From Bryoerythrophyllum caledonicum (lineage: Eukaryota; Streptophyta; Bryopsida; Pottiales; Pottiaceae): 64,000 nt of DNA. The position numbers and the translations under genes were made by a program. The DNA lies in assembly GCA_963971425.1 (NCBI GenBank), contig OZ020522.1, positions 2,144,168 through 2,208,167 of the forward strand, read 5' to 3'. The notes under the pieces are model-generated. The model worked only from the letters and a program-made list of their open reading frames with translations. It was not told the DNA's origin and searched no databases. Shown here in pieces: positions 61,599 to 64,000 of the stretch (position 1 is the stretch's first letter; every line of letters begins with the position of its first letter).

Positions 61599-61977
61599 GA
61601 GCATCTCCACTCCTGGCGTGGAATTTTCCACGCTAGGACGGGAAAAAAAATTCACGAGAGGAGTGGTTTAGGGTTTGGTGCTTGCTTGGCTCCAAAAAAA
61701 TTTACCCAAAAAAATGCTTTGACCTTTTACCTCCCGCCACCAATGACACGGTGCCACGTGTCGACATCAATGACATGGCGCCACGTGTCGCAAGGGTATG
61801 GGTGTGTCACCAACATCAAAAAATGGCGCACTCCCCCCATCCAAGGAGATTTTGGTGTGCCATGCACCAAAACTTCTAAATTTTTATAAAGTTTCCCCGT
61901 TTTGAGGTGATGGGTGCAACTTTTTGACCTCACAAAACTCCAATTTGGTGGTTCTCCGTATTGGGGTGGAGATGCTC
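61599..61977. mobile_element. PIF/Harbinger (Tourist)-like MITE, 379 bp
   Basis: Terminal repeats gagcatctccactcc and inverted gagcatctccacccc differ at one position and are flanked by TAA on both sides (61596-61598, 61978-61980). A TWA target duplication and GAGCATCTCCA ends are typical of Tourist-type plant MITEs. The interior contains ccacgtgtcg twice (61755, 61782). Confidence 0.75.
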
Positions 61978-61980
61978 TAA

Positions 61981-62709
61981 GAAAAGGCGCAGTATCAGTG
62001 ACGAACAGGTTAAGACCACATCCTGAGATCATACTATTCTCCCACCCTTGTTTAGATTCGTTGTTTTTGGCCCTCATTGGGTTTCTTATACGAACCTATG
62101 GGCATGCAAACAAAAGTTAATAACAAAAACTATTTATTTTGGGAGGTGACCATTTTTTGGCACCTCCCATGTGGGTGCCTGTGTAAGGTCCATCAAACGT
62201 CAAAAAAGTCTCTTTCACTCCCAGACCTTCGGAAGAAATTGTAAAATCTATTGCTTGTACGATACTAGTATTCTTACTTCAAACCCCTTCTTGATCTTCT
62301 TAACTTCAACAAGCCCCCAAAGTAAGTTGGGGGAGAAGGTAAGGACAAGGTAATAGGGGCAAAACTAAAACAACACTCTATATTTTCTTATAACACTTTT
62401 GTTCTTTACTATAGCATGTCTTAACCATAGGGTGTTGCAACTCCCTCTAAGCGGCTATTTATTGACAATGTGAAAAGAAACCTTTGTAACAGTAAGAGTG
62501 TGCAAAATGAAGATAGTGCTTTAGTTGTTGCAAGTGTCCTACCAAAAAATGTGAAGGCAAAAAAATTGTCCTACACCAAGTAGTTGTTGAGGTTTAACAC
62601 AATGAATATAATTGCAAAAAAAAAGTGATAGCCTAAGAGTCATGTGAATCCAATTTAGACCTCACCTTTAAAATAAATCTTAATGTAATTTCAATTAACC
62701 CTAATTTGA
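61981..62709. other. Intergenic DNA, no gene seen
   Basis: No supported coding region or repeat. Confidence 0.4.
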
Positions 62710-62713
62710 TTAA

Positions 62714-63644
62714 CCCCTAAGTGTTCTTGGGAGCTCGAAAACTAAAAATTGCGAATTTCTACCACCTTGTTGGAATTGAGGTATGGTCAATGTATTTACT
62801 ATTTTTTAGTACTTTCAACCGTAGGATCTTGAACCTAGCTACTATGGAATATACTATGTCAAATTTGAGCCGTTGGATGTGCACCATTTGTGAGATTATA
62901 ATGTTCAAAGTTGATGCAAAACTTTTTTTGGGCATTGTTTAAAAGACATAGTCTACTTTGTGCAAAGGAAAACTTGATGATTGCTACACCAATCATCTTG
63001 CTCATATTTTTTCCCATGTGGAGAATCATGTTTTGAATGCCTATGCAAAATTTTAGAGACTCATTTGGCTTTTTGGACCTTCATACAAATTATTTTCCAA
63101 CAGAAGGTATAAAAACGGTGATTTGGAAAAACATGCATCACGTTTATTGTATTCAATTTAGGAAAAAAATGAACGGTGAGTAGGTACCTCTTTAAGTTTG
63201 TGAATTTTGGAAAAAATTATTTTTGAAAAATTATTAAATCTCAAATTTTGACGAGTTTTGAAAGAAAAAAATGTAATATTGTGGAAAACTTTGAAACTTG
63301 TTGTTGTAATTTTTAAAGGCTGCCCTTGCAGAATTGGTAAAAGGTTCAACATGGGTCACTTGGAAATTTGAATAGAAACTTAGTTATGAACATATTAGCA
63401 AAAAAACATTTCAAAAAAATGTTGAAAATAAAAAGTTTTTTTCTGCCCGCCCAGAGCTTGAAAACTAAAATTTGAGTAAATAAGCTCAAAAATTGGAATT
63501 AGACTTTGCAAATTGTTGCACATACACCTTGTAGTATAGGGAACACCCCGTAAAAATCTTTTGCAAAAATATTAAATTTAACCCCTTGAACTAGGCTGCC
63601 CGAAATAGCAAAAAGCCATTTCGGCTTTCAAGGATCTTTAGGGG
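62714..63644. mobile_element. TTAA-flanked element, divergent 931-bp copy
   Basis: TTAA at 62710-62713 and 63645-63648 flanks CCCCTAAG and an inverted CCCCTAAAG end. gagctcgaaaactaaaa near the left and gagcttgaaaactaaaatt near 63455 form an internal direct repeat. The interior differs from the 944-bp element, so this is a second subfamily sharing only the ends. Confidence 0.65.
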
Positions 63645-63654
63645 TTAATCATGT

Positions 63655-63780
63655 TCCTAAGAGATAAACCCTAATTCTAAGTTAAAGTCAAATCCTAACT
63701 CTAATCCTAAGTCAAAGTTAAATCCTAATCCTAGACCTTATGGATGAACTCTAGCCCTAATGGATGAATTCCTTGGATGA
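63655..63780. repeat. Degenerate tctaa/tcctaa repeats
   Basis: Short irregular repeats of aaatcctaa and aaccctaattct type run across this stretch. They resemble decayed CCCTAA words but are not a telomere array. From 63780 to the end nothing is recognised. Confidence 0.5.
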
Positions 63781-64000
63781 TATTAGGTTAAGAGTTTAAC
63801 AATGCAAGATTAAAGGAAAAAGGTGAATGTAGAAGTAAAAACATACACGTAGGTAAAATTTGGAAGTGGGATAAACGTAGGAGTAAAAGTTAAGTATAAA
63901 AGTATGTGTGGGAGTTTAAACTCCCACTTGGTTGCCCCTACCAAAAAAATTAGTTAAATTGTGATTTTTAGTCTTAGATAACCGGCAAAGTAGTTAGTAT

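Noticed and set aside
1..64000. tRNA, rRNA and other structured RNA genes.
   Set aside because: None was recognised by eye on either strand. A tRNAscan or Infernal run would be needed to exclude diverged ones.

Overview
The window is nuclear DNA of a plant-like eukaryote. Genes are split by GT-AG introns, intergenic DNA is AT-rich and full of transposon remnants, and the best gene is a plant-type multi-PHD/GNAT protein of the IDM1 (INCREASED DNA METHYLATION 1) type. A second gene resembles QRICH2, a protein needed for sperm flagella in animals. Together these suggest a streptophyte with swimming sperm (bryophyte, lycophyte, fern or charophyte). This is an inference; the species cannot be read from the sequence.

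Layout: 1-2.9 kb holds a broken lactoylglutathione lyase (glyoxalase I) fragment and an isolated membrane-protein exon. 2.9-6.5 kb holds a GC-richer, CCGGA-rich decayed gag-like element. 6.5-16.6 kb is repeats: CACTA-like elements, LINE 3' fragments, a TTAA-flanked element and minisatellites. 16.6-23.4 kb is a CpG-rich promoter region and an 18-exon IDM1-like gene whose model stays in phase throughout (849 aa). 24.2-27.0 kb is a second copy of the glyoxalase fragment, invaded by three DNA transposons including a 1.7 kb Tc1 element. 28.5-35.2 kb is the 10-exon QRICH2-like gene (564 aa model). 35-48 kb is mostly TTAA-flanked elements with two decayed coding regions. 49.1-52.3 kb is a fold-back element with a 2.0 kb Tc1 element beside it. 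56.3-57.4 kb is a bestrophin-like anion channel exon. The rest is repeats and a Harbinger-like MITE.

Three host genes look intact: a chromatin reader/acetyltransferase, a sperm flagellum protein and a chloroplast-type bestrophin. They do not form a pathway. The most informative part is the transposon record: a filled/empty site pair, a probable Tc1 excision footprint, TTAA/CCCCTAAATTT elements resembling piggyBac, and stop codons in decayed genes that are almost all TAG, as expected if methylated CAG/CTG sites mutate. All splice sites were called by eye, and family names come from recognised motifs, not database searches.
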